Origin: Paraburkholderia sprentiae WSM5005
GTDB lineage: Bacteria; Pseudomonadota; Gammaproteobacteria; Burkholderiales; Burkholderiaceae
Direction of reading: 5' to 3'
Assembly: GCF_001865575.2 (NCBI RefSeq)
Contig: NZ_CP017561.2
Location: 1,612,001 to 1,676,000 of the forward strand
Length of the DNA: 64,000 nucleotides
In this document: positions 8,242 to 16,504 of the stretch, piece after piece
Numbering within the stretch: the first letter of the stretch is position 1
How the letters are laid out: each line of letters starts with the position of its first letter
The notes under the pieces: model-generated
The model's input: only the letters and a program-made list of their open reading frames with translations
Databases searched by the model: none
Told to the model about the DNA's origin: nothing
Translations under genes and position numbers: made by a program

Positions 8242-9648
8242 TCATGTCAATGTCTTGGTCCAGCACTGAATCGTCACGCGCGTGCCCGGGTTCGCATCGC
8301 TGATCTGCATGCAGTAGTCATGCACGTTCACGACTGCCGAGACGATGCTCAGCCCGAGACCGGAACCCGGCAAATGTCGCGTCCGGTCGCTGCGGTAAAA
8401 GCGCTGCAGGACCGCGTTGCGTTCATCCGCCGGAATGCCGGGACCACTGTCGATGACATCGATCTGCGGGCCGCGCGACGTCCGAATGAGTTCGAGCCTG
8501 ACGGTGCCGCCATCCGGCGTGAACTTGATCGCGTTGTCAAGCAGATTGCTGAGCGCTTCGAAAATCAACGCGCGGTCCGCATGCGTCGTACCGACGTTCG
8601 CAATGTGTGTGACGACGCCGATCGATCGGCTCTCGGCCAGCGGTTCAAAGAGTTCGCCGACTTCCGTCAAAAGCGACGCCAGTTGCATTTCCTCGAAACC
8701 GCCGCGACGTTGCAGGCTTCCGATCTCGGAGATGCGCAGCATCGCGCGGAAGCGCTCCAGCAGCGCATCGGTGTCGCGCCGCGCGTCGTTGACTAGCCTG
8801 TTCAGCTCTGCGTCCGGTAGTCCGGCTATGCGCTCGTCAATGTGCAGCAGCGACGTGCGTATATGGCTAAGAGGCGTTCTGAGATCGTGAGCGATTCCGT
8901 CACAGGTTCCTTTCACCTCGTTCATCAGCCTTTCGACTTCGGCAAGCATGTGGTTGACCAGTTGAGCAAGCATATCGATTTCATCGCGTCCCCCGGTCGG
9001 CAGACGCTGTCCGAGCTCGCCGCGTTGCGCGATACGTTGGGTCACGCGGCGGATCGCTTTCAGGCGTCGAGCCTGTCTGACGCTCAGTGCTAGTCCGGCA
9101 ATGATGCCCGCGCTGAGACAAAAAAGACCACCGCCGATCAGCGCGATGATCATAGTTTCCCGTATGCGCAAGACGTGGGTGAGATCTCTCGCGATTACCA
9201 GTGTGTCGCCGTTCGCGCGCTGGGCGGCCATGACGCGAACCATCGGGGCGGTTTCGTTGCCGCCGAGTGCGAGTTTGTCTCCGAGCGTCATACCCACGCG
9301 ATTAACGGGGACACCAGGCGGGCGCGCGAGTATATCGCCAGCCAGATGCCGTCCGTCGGAACCAAACAGGCCGTAAAAGTTGGGGTGCATGCGCTCGTGT
9401 TCGGAACGCTGACGAACGGCGTCGGCGAGACTGTCGACGGGCGTGGTATCGAAGTAGATCAATTGCCAGTGGAGGACTGCATCGGTTTCGCGGTCCATGA
9501 CGAACGTGACCGAACGTTCCACCAACACTAACAGCAGCATGACGGAGACGGAGAAGATCGCCGCGTAGACCGTCACGATGCGCAAGGTCGTTGAATGCCA
9601 GCGGCCGCCCAGCACCGGCTGCGAGGAGAATGGCTGGTCGCTCGACAT
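8242..9648 (-). CDS. Sensor histidine kinase of two-component system 1
   Basis: Inner-membrane HAMP histidine kinase, about 468 residues. TM1 lies near residues 22-45, a periplasmic sensor of roughly 115 residues follows, then TM2 (about 162-185) and a HAMP linker. The H-box is IAHDLRTPLS with the phosphorylated His. The ATPase domain shows N (NLLDNAIKFTP), G1 (DSGPGIP), F (RFYR) and G2 (GSGLGLS) boxes. A TTG at 9660 would give four more residues and overlap the regulator stop; the ATG at 9648 is used here, and neither has a strong ribosome site. It overlaps or abuts the regulator gene upstream, so it is its partner. The signal sensed is unknown. Confidence 0.93.
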   Translation of the reverse strand: MSSDQPFSSQPVLGGRWHSTTLRIVTVYAAIFSVSVMLLLVLVERSVTFVMDRETDAVLHWQLIYFDTTPVDSLADAVRQRSEHERMHPNFYGLFGSDGRHLAGDILARPPGVPVNRVGMTLGDKLALGGNETAPMVRVMAAQRANGDTLVIARDLTHVLRIRETMIIALIGGGLFCLSAGIIAGLALSVRQARRLKAIRRVTQRIAQRGELGQRLPTGGRDEIDMLAQLVNHMLAEVERLMNEVKGTCDGIAHDLRTPLSHIRTSLLHIDERIAGLPDAELNRLVNDARRDTDALLERFRAMLRISEIGSLQRRGGFEEMQLASLLTEVGELFEPLAESRSIGVVTHIANVGTTHADRALIFEALSNLLDNAIKFTPDGGTVRLELIRTSRGPQIDVIDSGPGIPADERNAVLQRFYRSDRTRHLPGSGLGLSIVSAVVNVHDYCMQISDANPGTRVTIQCWTKTLT

Positions 9649-9652
9649 GCCG

Positions 9653-10330
9653 CTAGCCAAGTAGATATCCTGAACCGCGTACGGTCTGGATCAATGGTTG
9701 CACGCCAGGCGGATCGATTTTCTTGCGCAGACGGCCCATATGAACATCGATCAGATTGGTGCCCGGGTCGAAGTGATAGCCCCATACTGCTTCGAACAGC
9801 ATCGTGCGGGTGATGGTCTGACCTGCATGGCGCATCATGTATTGAAGTACACGATATTCGGTGGGGAGCAGCACGATCTCTGTGTTGTCTCGTGTAACCG
9901 TGCGTGCGACCAGATCGAGTTCGAGAGGACCGACTCGCAAGGTTGCCTCGGACTGTGCCGGTTGCATTTGCCGGCGGCGTAGCAGCACTTCTATACGTGC
10001 TGCCATCTCGTCGGCGTCGAAGGGTTTGGTGAGATAGTCGTCGCCGCCGGCGCGCAAGCCGCGAATGCGTTCGTCGACGTCGCCCAGCGCGCTGAGCATG
10101 AGCACAGGCGTCTGAATGCCGATGCCGCGCATTGTCTTGAGTATCGTCAATCCGTCGGCGCCTGGCAGCATGCGGTCGAGGGTGATGACGTCGTACTCAT
10201 CGCTGAACGCGCGCGCCATTCCCTCGCGGCCGTCCGCAACCCAATCGACGGTGAAGCCACGATCATTTAGCTCTCGCACGATTTCGCGCGCCGTCATCTC
10301 GTCATCTTCTATGGTCAACACTTTTGACAT
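9653..10330 (-). CDS. OmpR-family response regulator of two-component system 1
   Basis: DNA-binding response regulator, 225 residues from the ATG at 10330, which has GAGGAAAG immediately upstream; a start 24 bases earlier is less likely. The receiver is canonical: acidic pair in LTIEDDE, phospho-acceptor Asp in ITLDRMLPG, switch region VLMLSALG and Lys in GGDDYLTKPF. The winged helix is intact (LLPTEYRVLQYMMRHAGQ, DVHMGRLRKKID, RGSGYLLG). It is preceded 43 bases upstream by the unknown 124-residue gene and followed with overlap by its kinase. It closely resembles the regulator at 16491-17174, suggesting paralogous systems. Confidence 0.95.
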   Translation of the reverse strand: MSKVLTIEDDEMTAREIVRELNDRGFTVDWVADGREGMARAFSDEYDVITLDRMLPGADGLTILKTMRGIGIQTPVLMLSALGDVDERIRGLRAGGDDYLTKPFDADEMAARIEVLLRRRQMQPAQSEATLRVGPLELDLVARTVTRDNTEIVLLPTEYRVLQYMMRHAGQTITRTMLFEAVWGYHFDPGTNLIDVHMGRLRKKIDPPGVQPLIQTVRGSGYLLG

Positions 10331-10373
10331 CGTCTTTCCTCGGTTCGCGTCCAACAGAGCAGCGCGAGATGCG

Positions 10374-10748
10374 CTAATTCGGCATGCAATGTTCCTGGTC
10401 GAGGGCCGCCAGATGCCGGGTTATCGCTTCGCGCAGTTGTGTGAGGCTGTGCGTCGGTAATGCGAATCCGGTCCATCCCAACCCGCTATGCCGAAGGATC
10501 AGTACCGCACCGTCGTACAGCGGGTGCTTTTCGGTATGCCAGCATGGGTCCATCTCCAGTACGAACTGCTGCTGTGGGGACGGCTGCAAGGGAATATCGG
10601 GGCGCATGCTCGCACGCAGGTAGCTCAGACGGTGAATCACTGCGTCGATGTCTTCCGCGTCTAGAAGCACCCCTGCATGTCCGATACCCACGCGTACCGC
10701 GGGTTTTCCGTGTTCGTTGACGACTTCCAGGCTCATAGCTTGTGGCAT
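10374..10748 (-). CDS. Unknown 124-residue protein leading the two-component operon
   Basis: The ATG at 10748 is preceded by a good ribosome site (GGGAG, eight bases away), which decides the start over a longer version. No signal peptide or membrane segment is visible. The protein starts MPQAMSLEVVNEHGKPAVRV, has a charged middle (DAEDIDAVIHRLSYLRASM), then an aromatic and Cys/His-bearing stretch (LEMDPCWHTEKHPLYDGAV), and ends with an amphipathic helix. I do not recognise a family. It reads in the same direction as the regulator, kinase and degenerate regulator behind it, with a 43-base gap, so it is probably the first gene of a four-gene operon. It could be a connector or sensor accessory. 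Confidence 0.75.
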   Translation of the reverse strand: MPQAMSLEVVNEHGKPAVRVGIGHAGVLLDAEDIDAVIHRLSYLRASMRPDIPLQPSPQQQFVLEMDPCWHTEKHPLYDGAVLILRHSGLGWTGFALPTHSLTQLREAITRHLAALDQEHCMPN

Positions 10749-10830
10749 TGCGTGCTCCCAGGATAGTTTTTCCTCGCCCATTATTGCGCGCGGAAAACCC
10801 CGGCTGTCTGAAAGAGCGCGACGCTGCGAT

Positions 10831-10851
10831 GAAACTTTCTTTAAGCACGAG
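10831..10851 (-). promoter_or_regulatory. CTCGTG...TAAAGAAAGTTT element, copy 1
   Basis: On the minus strand this reads CTCGTG, CT, then TAAAGAAAGTTT. The same hexamer and the same 12-mer occur at 14221-14241 on the plus strand, with a spacer longer by one base. Here it lies about 83 bases before the start of the 124-residue protein, in sense orientation, where an upstream regulator site would be expected. Function is inferred only. Confidence 0.35.
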
Positions 10852-10925
10852 ACTAGCCTGAGAATTCCCGCTTGGAAGAGGCATGTTGCAGCTTAGTCCG
10901 GGTCGTATTTCGGGGCTTTCGCCCG

Positions 10926-10947
10926 CACATTAAAAAATTTTAATGTG
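10926..10947. promoter_or_regulatory. AT-rich inverted repeat box, copy 1 (perfect)
   Basis: Arms CACATTAAAA (10926-10935) and TTTTAATGTG (10938-10947) are perfectly complementary around an AA spacer. Near-identical sequence occurs at 17291-17310 (19 of 20 bases) and a looser copy at 18072-18091, each in a promoter region beside OmpR-type regulator genes. It lies between the two-component operon 1 and the MFS transporter. The symmetry and recurrence point to a dimeric regulator operator, most simply one of the three canonical OmpR-type regulators here. Confidence 0.6.
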
Positions 10948-10980
10948 GCGTCGGCTCCTCAACGCTGCCGCTGGCAGATT

Positions 10981-11024
10981 AACTAATCTTCATCGTTTGG
11001 CTAGCAAGCCGATACCGGCGGCAG
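10981..11024 (+). promoter_or_regulatory. Promoter-like element, copy 2 (shared with 6752-6795)
   Basis: Begins AACTAATCTTCATC and matches the copy at 6752 at 20 of 24 core positions, with weaker similarity beyond it. TAATCT at 10984-10989 lies 36 bases after the perfect inverted repeat. A similar ACTAATCT lies about 30 bases after the looser box copy at 18072. This spacing suggests an activator-dependent -10 region, but no good -35 is visible. Confidence 0.45.
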
Positions 11025-11221
11025 ACTACGCTGGTCAGCAGCCTGTTTACACGTTTAGTACCCAAGCGGTCGGCTATCCGGCTTGCCCGGCAACTCAGTA
11101 TCAACGTCGTGATGTCGCATTCGCGCCGATTCACTACGTCTTTGGTCGTGCCCAAACGACGATAGCCAGCACCTGCAAAACGCCAACAAAACGGGAGATC
11201 GCCATTCCTTGGAGACAATCC

Positions 11222-12550
11222 ATGCAGTCCAGCTCAACTGACGCCCACCGCCGACAGTCGCCGCTTATCGCCATCTTTCGCGTGACAGCCGGTAATTTTC
11301 TCGAGCAATTCGATTTTTTTCTCTTCGGCTTTTACGCCACGCAGATCGCCGCCGCCTTCTTTCCTCTGCATAGCGAGTTCGCTTCGTTAATCTCCACCTT
11401 TGCGGTATTCGGTGCCGGGTTTCTGATGCGCCCGCTTGGCGCGGTATTTCTCGGCGCCTACATCGACGACGTCGGCCGGCGCAAGGGCCTTATCATGACG
11501 CTTGGCCTCATGGCCAGCGGTACCGTACTGATAACGTTCGTGCCTCGGTACTCGACAATCGGGCTGCTGGCGCCGGCTCTCGTGCTGATTGGCCGCTTGC
11601 TCCAAGGCTTTGCGGCGGGCGCCGAGCTGGGCGGGGTTTCTGTTTACCTGGCGGAATTGGCGTCGCCAGGAAAGAAAGGTTTCTATACCAGTTGGCAGTC
11701 AGCCAGCCAGCAATTGTCGATCGTCGTTGCAGCGAGTCTCGGGTTCGCGCTGAACCGACTGATGGATGCGGCGGCTGTCGCGGCATGGGGATGGCGTATC
11801 CCATTCTTCATCGGTTGCCTGGTTGTGCCGTTCGTGTTCATGCTCCGATACAAGCTCGAGGAAACAGAGGCGTTCAAGAGGCGCGAGACTCGACCCGCGA
11901 TGCGCGAGGTGATCCGCACCTTGGCCGCTAACTGGAAGGTCGTGGTAGCTGGAGCGATGCAGGTAGCCATGACCACCACGACCTTCTACCTCATTACTGT
12001 CTATGCACCGACATTCGGCAAGACGGCCTTGCGCTTGGGTACGGCGGACAGCCTGCTCGTGACCGTCTGTGTCGGCCTGTCGAACTTTATCTGGCTGCCG
12101 GTGAGCGGTGCCTTGTCGGACCGGGTAGGGCGCCGGCCGCTGCTGCTGTCGGCAACTGCGCTTGCGCTCGCCACCGCGTACCCCGCACTTTCGTTTCTGG
12201 CCGACGCGCCGACATTCGGCAGAATGCTAGCAGTGCTGCTTTGGCTTTCGTTCCTCTACAGTATGTACAACGGGGCAATGGTCGCGTCCCTTGAGGAAGT
12301 GATGCCACCGGAGGTGCGCGTTGCGGGGTTTTCGCTTGCTTATAGTGCTGCGACAGCGCTATTCGGCGGCTTCACGCCGGCAATCTCCACCGCATTGATC
12401 CACGCCACGCACGACAATGCGGCGCCTGCCTGGTGGTTGAGCTTCGCTGCGGCATGCGCATTCTTCGGTACCTTGGCTTTGTGTCGGCATAAGCCGGCGT
12501 CTGTGAGTCCGTCTTCAGCAGCCGAATCTCGGTCTGTTCCGCGACCTTAG
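11222..12550 (+). CDS. MFS transporter, MHS family (citrate/tricarballylate:H+ symporter-like)
   Basis: Inner-membrane 12-helix transporter, 442 residues, from the ATG at 11222 with GGAG at 11211. The N-terminus is characteristic of the CitA/TcuC group of MHS symporters: [20 protein letters not shown]. The MFS loop motif is visible as [12 protein letters not shown] after TM2, and the second copy as [13 protein letters not shown] after TM8. [15 protein letters not shown] follows TM4 in the usual position. It likely imports citrate or a related tricarboxylate with protons. The promoter region is shared with the divergent two-component operon, so it is a likely regulatory target of that system; substrate assignment is by family resemblance. 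Confidence 0.88.
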   Translation: MQSSSTDAHRRQSPLIAIFRVTAGNFLEQFDFFLFGFYATQIAAAFFPLHSEFASLISTFAVFGAGFLMRPLGAVFLGAYIDDVGRRKGLIMTLGLMASGTVLITFVPRYSTIGLLAPALVLIGRLLQGFAAGAELGGVSVYLAELASPGKKGFYTSWQSASQQLSIVVAASLGFALNRLMDAAAVAAWGWRIPFFIGCLVVPFVFMLRYKLEETEAFKRRETRPAMREVIRTLAANWKVVVAGAMQVAMTTTTFYLITVYAPTFGKTALRLGTADSLLVTVCVGLSNFIWLPVSGALSDRVGRRPLLLSATALALATAYPALSFLADAPTFGRMLAVLLWLSFLYSMYNGAMVASLEEVMPPEVRVAGFSLAYSAATALFGGFTPAISTALIHATHDNAAPAWWLSFAAACAFFGTLALCRHKPASVSPSSAAESRSVPRP

Positions 12551-12589
12551 TCGGCACGGCCGCTTATCCCTTCTGACCGCCAATCCGAA

Positions 12590-13927
12590 TCAGCGCATGT
12601 CGAATAGCTCCTGATGGAAGTCTTCGTGCGCTAATCCACCTGCAACCAGATCGTGCCGCAAGTTCTGGCCGAAACTCGCTGGCCCGCAGAACCAGACATC
12701 GGAGCACATCCAGTCGGGCACGATCTCACGGACGCGCTGCCCGGTCAGGCGGTCGTCCTTGCCGCTAATCAGCACGTGAAGACGCACTTGGGCGGCAATT
12801 GCCAGTTGACTCAGCTCACGGACGAACTCGTCGTCCATCGCGTTGGTGCTATAGAACAGGTCCACTGCGCGTTTATCGGAATGACGCTCTCGCGCTTGCA
12901 TTCGCGCGAGAAATGGGGTTATTCCAATTCCGCCGGCGATCCAGATCTGTCCTGGTTTGTCGCTGCGAAAATCGAAGCGGCCATAGGGCCCCTCAACGCT
13001 GACGCGGTCGCCAGTCTTCAGAACGGCCGGCAATTGCTCGGTGTAATCGCCAATGCTCTTGATATGAAAGCGCACTTTGCCATCGTCGTGCCACGCCGAG
13101 GAGACGGTGAACGGATGCGCGCCCTCGTGCGCGTCGAACGTGACGAAGGCAAATTGTCCAGCGGCATGACCCAACCAGCGGTCCTTGAGTTTGATGACGA
13201 TGCTCAGTACCCGCATCTCCCGGTAATGCACAAGCTCCTCGATATGCCCGGCTGCTTGTCGCGTTCGTCCGATACGGCGCAGCAGCGAGACGGACGTGGC
13301 CACCATAGCCAGAAAAATCAGCAGTGTTATGACTGGGCCAATCGCCGTGGTCCAGTAGCCGTGATTCATGAGTACCACCGCATGGAACGCTAATAACGGG
13401 TACGCAACTGCCAGCAGACGATGTGTCTTGGAGAAATGTCGGTAAGGAAAGACTTTCAGCAATGCAACGACGATGATCGCAACCGTTGCATAGAATGTCC
13501 ATTCGCCAATCCCTTTCGCGAGCCCATGCTGCGCGTCGAGAATCTGGACCAAGGCTGACGGCGCGACCGATGATGCCAAGGCGCGCTCGCGCAACGGCCT
13601 TTGTATCCACCCCAGGCCGATTAGCCAGTTTGGAGACTTTACACACAGCCAGTGAAGTGTGGAAAGCAACAGTGCGCTGATACCGAGCCATTTGTGCAGT
13701 CGGTACATCTTGTCCAGCCCGCCGAGAAAGCGCTCCATGCTGGTCGGCCGAACTGCTATAACGATGCCCGCGCTCATGCAGCCGATCGCGAGAATGCCGG
13801 TCAAATTGATCACTGACAGTTGCAAGGCGCGGAATCCATGCGACCCGGGCAATGAAATTTCAGCGATTAGCCAGAGCAGGGCCAGCCCTGTCAGCAAAAG
13901 CAGATAGGTTAATCTGATGTTTTTCAT
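12590..13927 (-). CDS. Ferric-reductase-like membrane flavoprotein (FRD-type haem domain plus FAD/NAD module)
   Basis: 445-residue protein combining an N-terminal six-helix ferric-reductase-like haem b domain with a C-terminal ferredoxin-reductase module. Candidate haem-ligand His lie in MYRLHKWLGISALLLSTLHW and in KTHRLLAVAYPLLAFHAVV. Downstream are the FAD-binding HPFTVSSAW-type motif, VSVEGPYGRFD and the NAD-site GIGITPFLARM, ending with a CGPASF motif before the C-terminus. It should move electrons from NAD(P)H across the membrane, for example to ferric iron or another periplasmic acceptor. The ATG at 13927 is chosen because membrane helices begin at once; the upstream extension has no membrane or domain features. 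The start lacks a strong ribosome site. Confidence 0.88.
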   Translation of the reverse strand: MKNIRLTYLLLLTGLALLWLIAEISLPGSHGFRALQLSVINLTGILAIGCMSAGIVIAVRPTSMERFLGGLDKMYRLHKWLGISALLLSTLHWLCVKSPNWLIGLGWIQRPLRERALASSVAPSALVQILDAQHGLAKGIGEWTFYATVAIIVVALLKVFPYRHFSKTHRLLAVAYPLLAFHAVVLMNHGYWTTAIGPVITLLIFLAMVATSVSLLRRIGRTRQAAGHIEELVHYREMRVLSIVIKLKDRWLGHAAGQFAFVTFDAHEGAHPFTVSSAWHDDGKVRFHIKSIGDYTEQLPAVLKTGDRVSVEGPYGRFDFRSDKPGQIWIAGGIGITPFLARMQARERHSDKRAVDLFYSTNAMDDEFVRELSQLAIAAQVRLHVLISGKDDRLTGQRVREIVPDWMCSDVWFCGPASFGQNLRHDLVAGGLAHEDFHQELFDMR

Positions 13928-14381
13928 GATGTCGATGCGCCGCAGTGTGACTCCGGTGCGCAGTCGTCGAGCCGCGCTGGAGCTGAGAACACGGTTGAAA
14001 CGGCCTGCCGTCAGTTGACAGCAGCCGCGAGCCTTGGTCCGGCTATGTCGACGGTTTTTCGGAGTGCCGAGCTTACTGCCGGACGGTGACCGGACCAGAC
14101 TGACGCAATCGATCAATAGCCGGGGGGCGGGCGATTGGATGTATGCGATGTTGAGGGTCGGCAGATCCGGAAAGAAGCTTCCGACCCGTCGCCGTTTCGT
14201 GCCTGCGCCCGGTCACTATTCTCGTGAGCTAAAGAAAGTTTGCGGACGAGCCAATGTAGCCCGTACAGCCTAAAAGGTGAGCTGCCGGAACATGAAGTTA
14301 TTTTTATGCAGTTGTCAGTGCAATCGCTCACCGAGCGTTGCCTGGGCCGCGTCGCGGCGAGACGCGGACTTGCGAGATGAA
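13928..14381. other. Intergenic region upstream of ferric-reductase-like gene
   Basis: A 454-base stretch between two leftward genes. No credible gene is visible. It holds the second copy of the CTCGTG...TAAAGAAAGTTT element (14221-14241) and locally AT-richer sequence around 14290-14320, where a promoter could lie. Confidence 0.5.
14221..14241 (+). promoter_or_regulatory. CTCGTG...TAAAGAAAGTTT element, copy 2
   Basis: CTCGTG at 14221-14226 and TAAAGAAAGTTT at 14230-14241, matching the minus-strand copy at 10831-10851. It lies about 300 bases upstream of the ferric-reductase-like gene, in reverse orientation to it. Role unknown. Confidence 0.35.
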
Positions 14382-15005
14382 CTAGCTTGCCTTGCTGAGA
14401 GTGCTAGAGTCAACGTGACTGAACGACTTGCCGTACACATGTAATTGCGTTTTTTGCGCGTATTTCAATGTATCTCCCGTCATGTCGAACGTGATCGAGA
14501 AAACACTTGTCGCGTCGTTCTTCAGCATGTACTGAGATTCGGCTACCCCGTGAGATTTTGACGTTAGCGTCATCTTATCGCCGGCTTTTCCTTCCGCCAC
14601 AACGCAGACCGCCCGGGGAATACAAAATGAGTCATAGACAGTCTGGTTCTTCTTGTCGTAAATCAGATAGCCGCGTTGGTCATGGAACTGTTTGTTGTCT
14701 CTTTTTCGGAACACCTGCAGCGAGTAAGCCATGGCCACCAGGTATTGATCACTGGCATTCGTTGCATCCGCTGCGGGTTCAAAGGTCAACTGTTCGTAAT
14801 AAGGTTCCACTGCGGGATTGCCTGTGCCCACTTTGGAACCCACTTGACCGGGCGCCACGTCGAGGCCGCCGGCAGCAACGGTTTTCCAGGTTCCGGCCAG
14901 TTTGGCTAATGGACCGAAGTCCATTCCTTTAAGGACGGTTCCCTGCGCGTAGGCGGTGGACATCGTCGACAGGGCGATTGCAAAACAAACGACGTATTTA
15001 TTCAC
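14382..15005 (-). CDS. Exported haem-binding beta-barrel-like (THAP4/nitrobindin-type) protein
   Basis: 207 residues from a GTG start at 15005, chosen because GGAA lies upstream and the product then begins with a compact signal peptide ending AYAQG. An ATG 54 bases earlier would add residues in front of that signal. The mature part opens FGPLAKLAGTWKT, the GxW-type first strand of lipocalin and nitrobindin-like barrels. It then has YYEQLTFEPA and QYLVAMAYSLQVF, as in the haem-binding beta-barrel (FABP-like) family. It would be periplasmic; a haem or fatty-ligand role is inferred from the fold signature only. It follows two-component system 2 on the same strand with a 122-base gap. Confidence 0.7.
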   Translation of the reverse strand: MNKYVVCFAIALSTMSTAYAQGTVLKGMDFGPLAKLAGTWKTVAAGGLDVAPGQVGSKVGTGNPAVEPYYEQLTFEPAADATNASDQYLVAMAYSLQVFRKRDNKQFHDQRGYLIYDKKNQTVYDSFCIPRAVCVVAEGKAGDKMTLTSKSHGVAESQYMLKNDATSVFSITFDMTGDTLKYAQKTQLHVYGKSFSHVDSSTLSKAS

Positions 15006-15127
15006 GATTGGCGTTCCGTTATTCAAAAAAAGTTTTCGTGTCTGACGGCTATTTGACAACAGAAGCTCACGCGAATTGTTTTATGTCCTGTAATTCCGGG
15101 TTTCAAAAAAGTCCGCGCGCCGATCGA

Positions 15128-16504
15128 TCATCGGCTATCTGCCAGTTGGCTTTGCGCGGGTTTGAACAGACTGATCTCGCAACCGACGTCCGCGTCGTGG
15201 AACGCCAGCGTCATGCCGTGCATGCCGGCCACGGCGGCCACAAGACTGAGCCCCAGGCCGCTGCCGGGCGTACGACGGCTGGCCTCGCCACGATAGAAGC
15301 GGCGCAGGACGGCATCGCGCTCGGCCGGTGCGATGCCTGGTCCATCGTCCTTGACAGTGACGCCGGTGCCTCTCGCGTCGTGCCACAGCGTGATATGCAC
15401 GACTCCGCCATCCGGTGCGAACTTGATGGCGTTTTCGACCAGATTCGCCAGCGCCTCGAACAGCAGGTTGGGATCGCCCCGGATCTCCAGCGGCCCGGAC
15501 ACGGTGCGCTGCAGTCGGAAGCCGATCTGCTTGTCTTCGGCGGTCGGCTCGTAGAATTCGAACACGTCGTCGGCCACCGCGGCCAGATCGACGCTGGTGA
15601 AGCCGGCGCGCCGCACCCCGCTTTCGATCTCCGAAATGCGCAGCAGGGCGTTGAACGTGCGTAGCAAGCCGCTGGTTTCCACGATGGTTTCATCAATGGC
15701 CGCGCGATACTCTGCCTCGGTTCTGGCGCGCCGTTGCGCACGTTCGAGTCCGCCGAGCACCCGCGTGAGCGGCGTGCGTAGATCGTGCGCAATCGCATCG
15801 CACACGCCTTTGACCTCGTTCATCAGGCGTTCGATTTCGTCGAGCATGCCGTTCACGACGACCACCAGCCGGTCTATGTCGTCGCGTTTCGCATGCACCG
15901 GCAAGCGTCTGCTGAGATTGCCGGCGACGATCTCCTCGATCGAAGCGGTCACCGCATCGAACCGCCGCATCGCCGAAATGCCAATCAGGGTCGCCCCGAG
16001 CAGGCCGATCACGAGCGTGATCATCGCGGTGGAGAGCAGCGCATGCAGCAGTTCGTTGTCGAAGTGGTCGAGCTCGAGGGTGTTCTGGCATTGCAAAGCG
16101 ATGCGGTCATCGGGCACGTGCGCAGCGATGCATCGCCCAGGCGGTTGGCCCGGCAGATTGACGAGTCGCATCGAAAACGGCTGGTCAAAGACCGGGATCG
16201 CCGGCTGAGCGCCCGCATAGCCGCCGGCAAGGTGTTTGCCGCCGGCTTCGAACAGGCCGAACGGGCGCTGGCGGCGCGGATCGAACTGGTCTTGATGTTC
16301 GAATCGCGCGACCAGTTCATCCGGCGCTTCGCGTTTCAACTGTGCGTGCTCGCGAAGCAGCCAGTCGTCGATGCGTTCCTGTTCGAAGCCGGTGATCTCG
16401 CGGTACAGGTAACCGAACAGCAGCAGCGCGATCACGCCGAACAACACCAGAAACAGCGTGGCGAGGCGATAGCCGGTGGTGCGGTGCAGTTCAGTCAGGC
16501 GCAT
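15128..16504 (-). CDS. Sensor histidine kinase of two-component system 2
   Basis: 458-residue HAMP histidine kinase. TM1 spans about residues 11-33, a periplasmic sensor of around 120 residues has one Cys pair candidate (in PPGRCIAAHV and IALQCQN), and TM2 lies near 160-180. The H-box is IAHDLRTPLT; the ATPase domain has NLVENAIKFAP, DDGPGIA, RFYRGE and GSGLGLS. Its start overlaps the regulator stop by 14 bases, so the pair is coupled. Organisation and sequence resemble system 1 at 8-10 kb, but the periplasmic parts differ, so the two should sense different signals. Confidence 0.94.
   Translation of the reverse strand: MRLTELHRTTGYRLATLFLVLFGVIALLLFGYLYREITGFEQERIDDWLLREHAQLKREAPDELVARFEHQDQFDPRRQRPFGLFEAGGKHLAGGYAGAQPAIPVFDQPFSMRLVNLPGQPPGRCIAAHVPDDRIALQCQNTLELDHFDNELLHALLSTAMITLVIGLLGATLIGISAMRRFDAVTASIEEIVAGNLSRRLPVHAKRDDIDRLVVVVNGMLDEIERLMNEVKGVCDAIAHDLRTPLTRVLGGLERAQRRARTEAEYRAAIDETIVETSGLLRTFNALLRISEIESGVRRAGFTSVDLAAVADDVFEFYEPTAEDKQIGFRLQRTVSGPLEIRGDPNLLFEALANLVENAIKFAPDGGVVHITLWHDARGTGVTVKDDGPGIAPAERDAVLRRFYRGEASRRTPGSGLGLSLVAAVAGMHGMTLAFHDADVGCEISLFKPAQSQLADSR

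Larger units (their letters stand above)
10749..11221. other. Divergent control region between two-component operon 1 and MFS gene
   Basis: This 473-base non-coding region separates the leftward regulator operon from the rightward MFS transporter gene. It contains three separate repeated elements: the AAACTTTCTTTA element near 10831-10851, the perfect AT-rich inverted repeat at 10926-10947, and the promoter-like element at 10981-11024. I see no credible gene in it; the frame of the MFS gene stays open through it but lacks a ribosome site before 11222. Confidence 0.65.

Noticed and set aside
14113..14331. 72-codon minus-strand frame in the ferric-reductase upstream gap
   Set aside because: No ribosome site, signal peptide or family resemblance.
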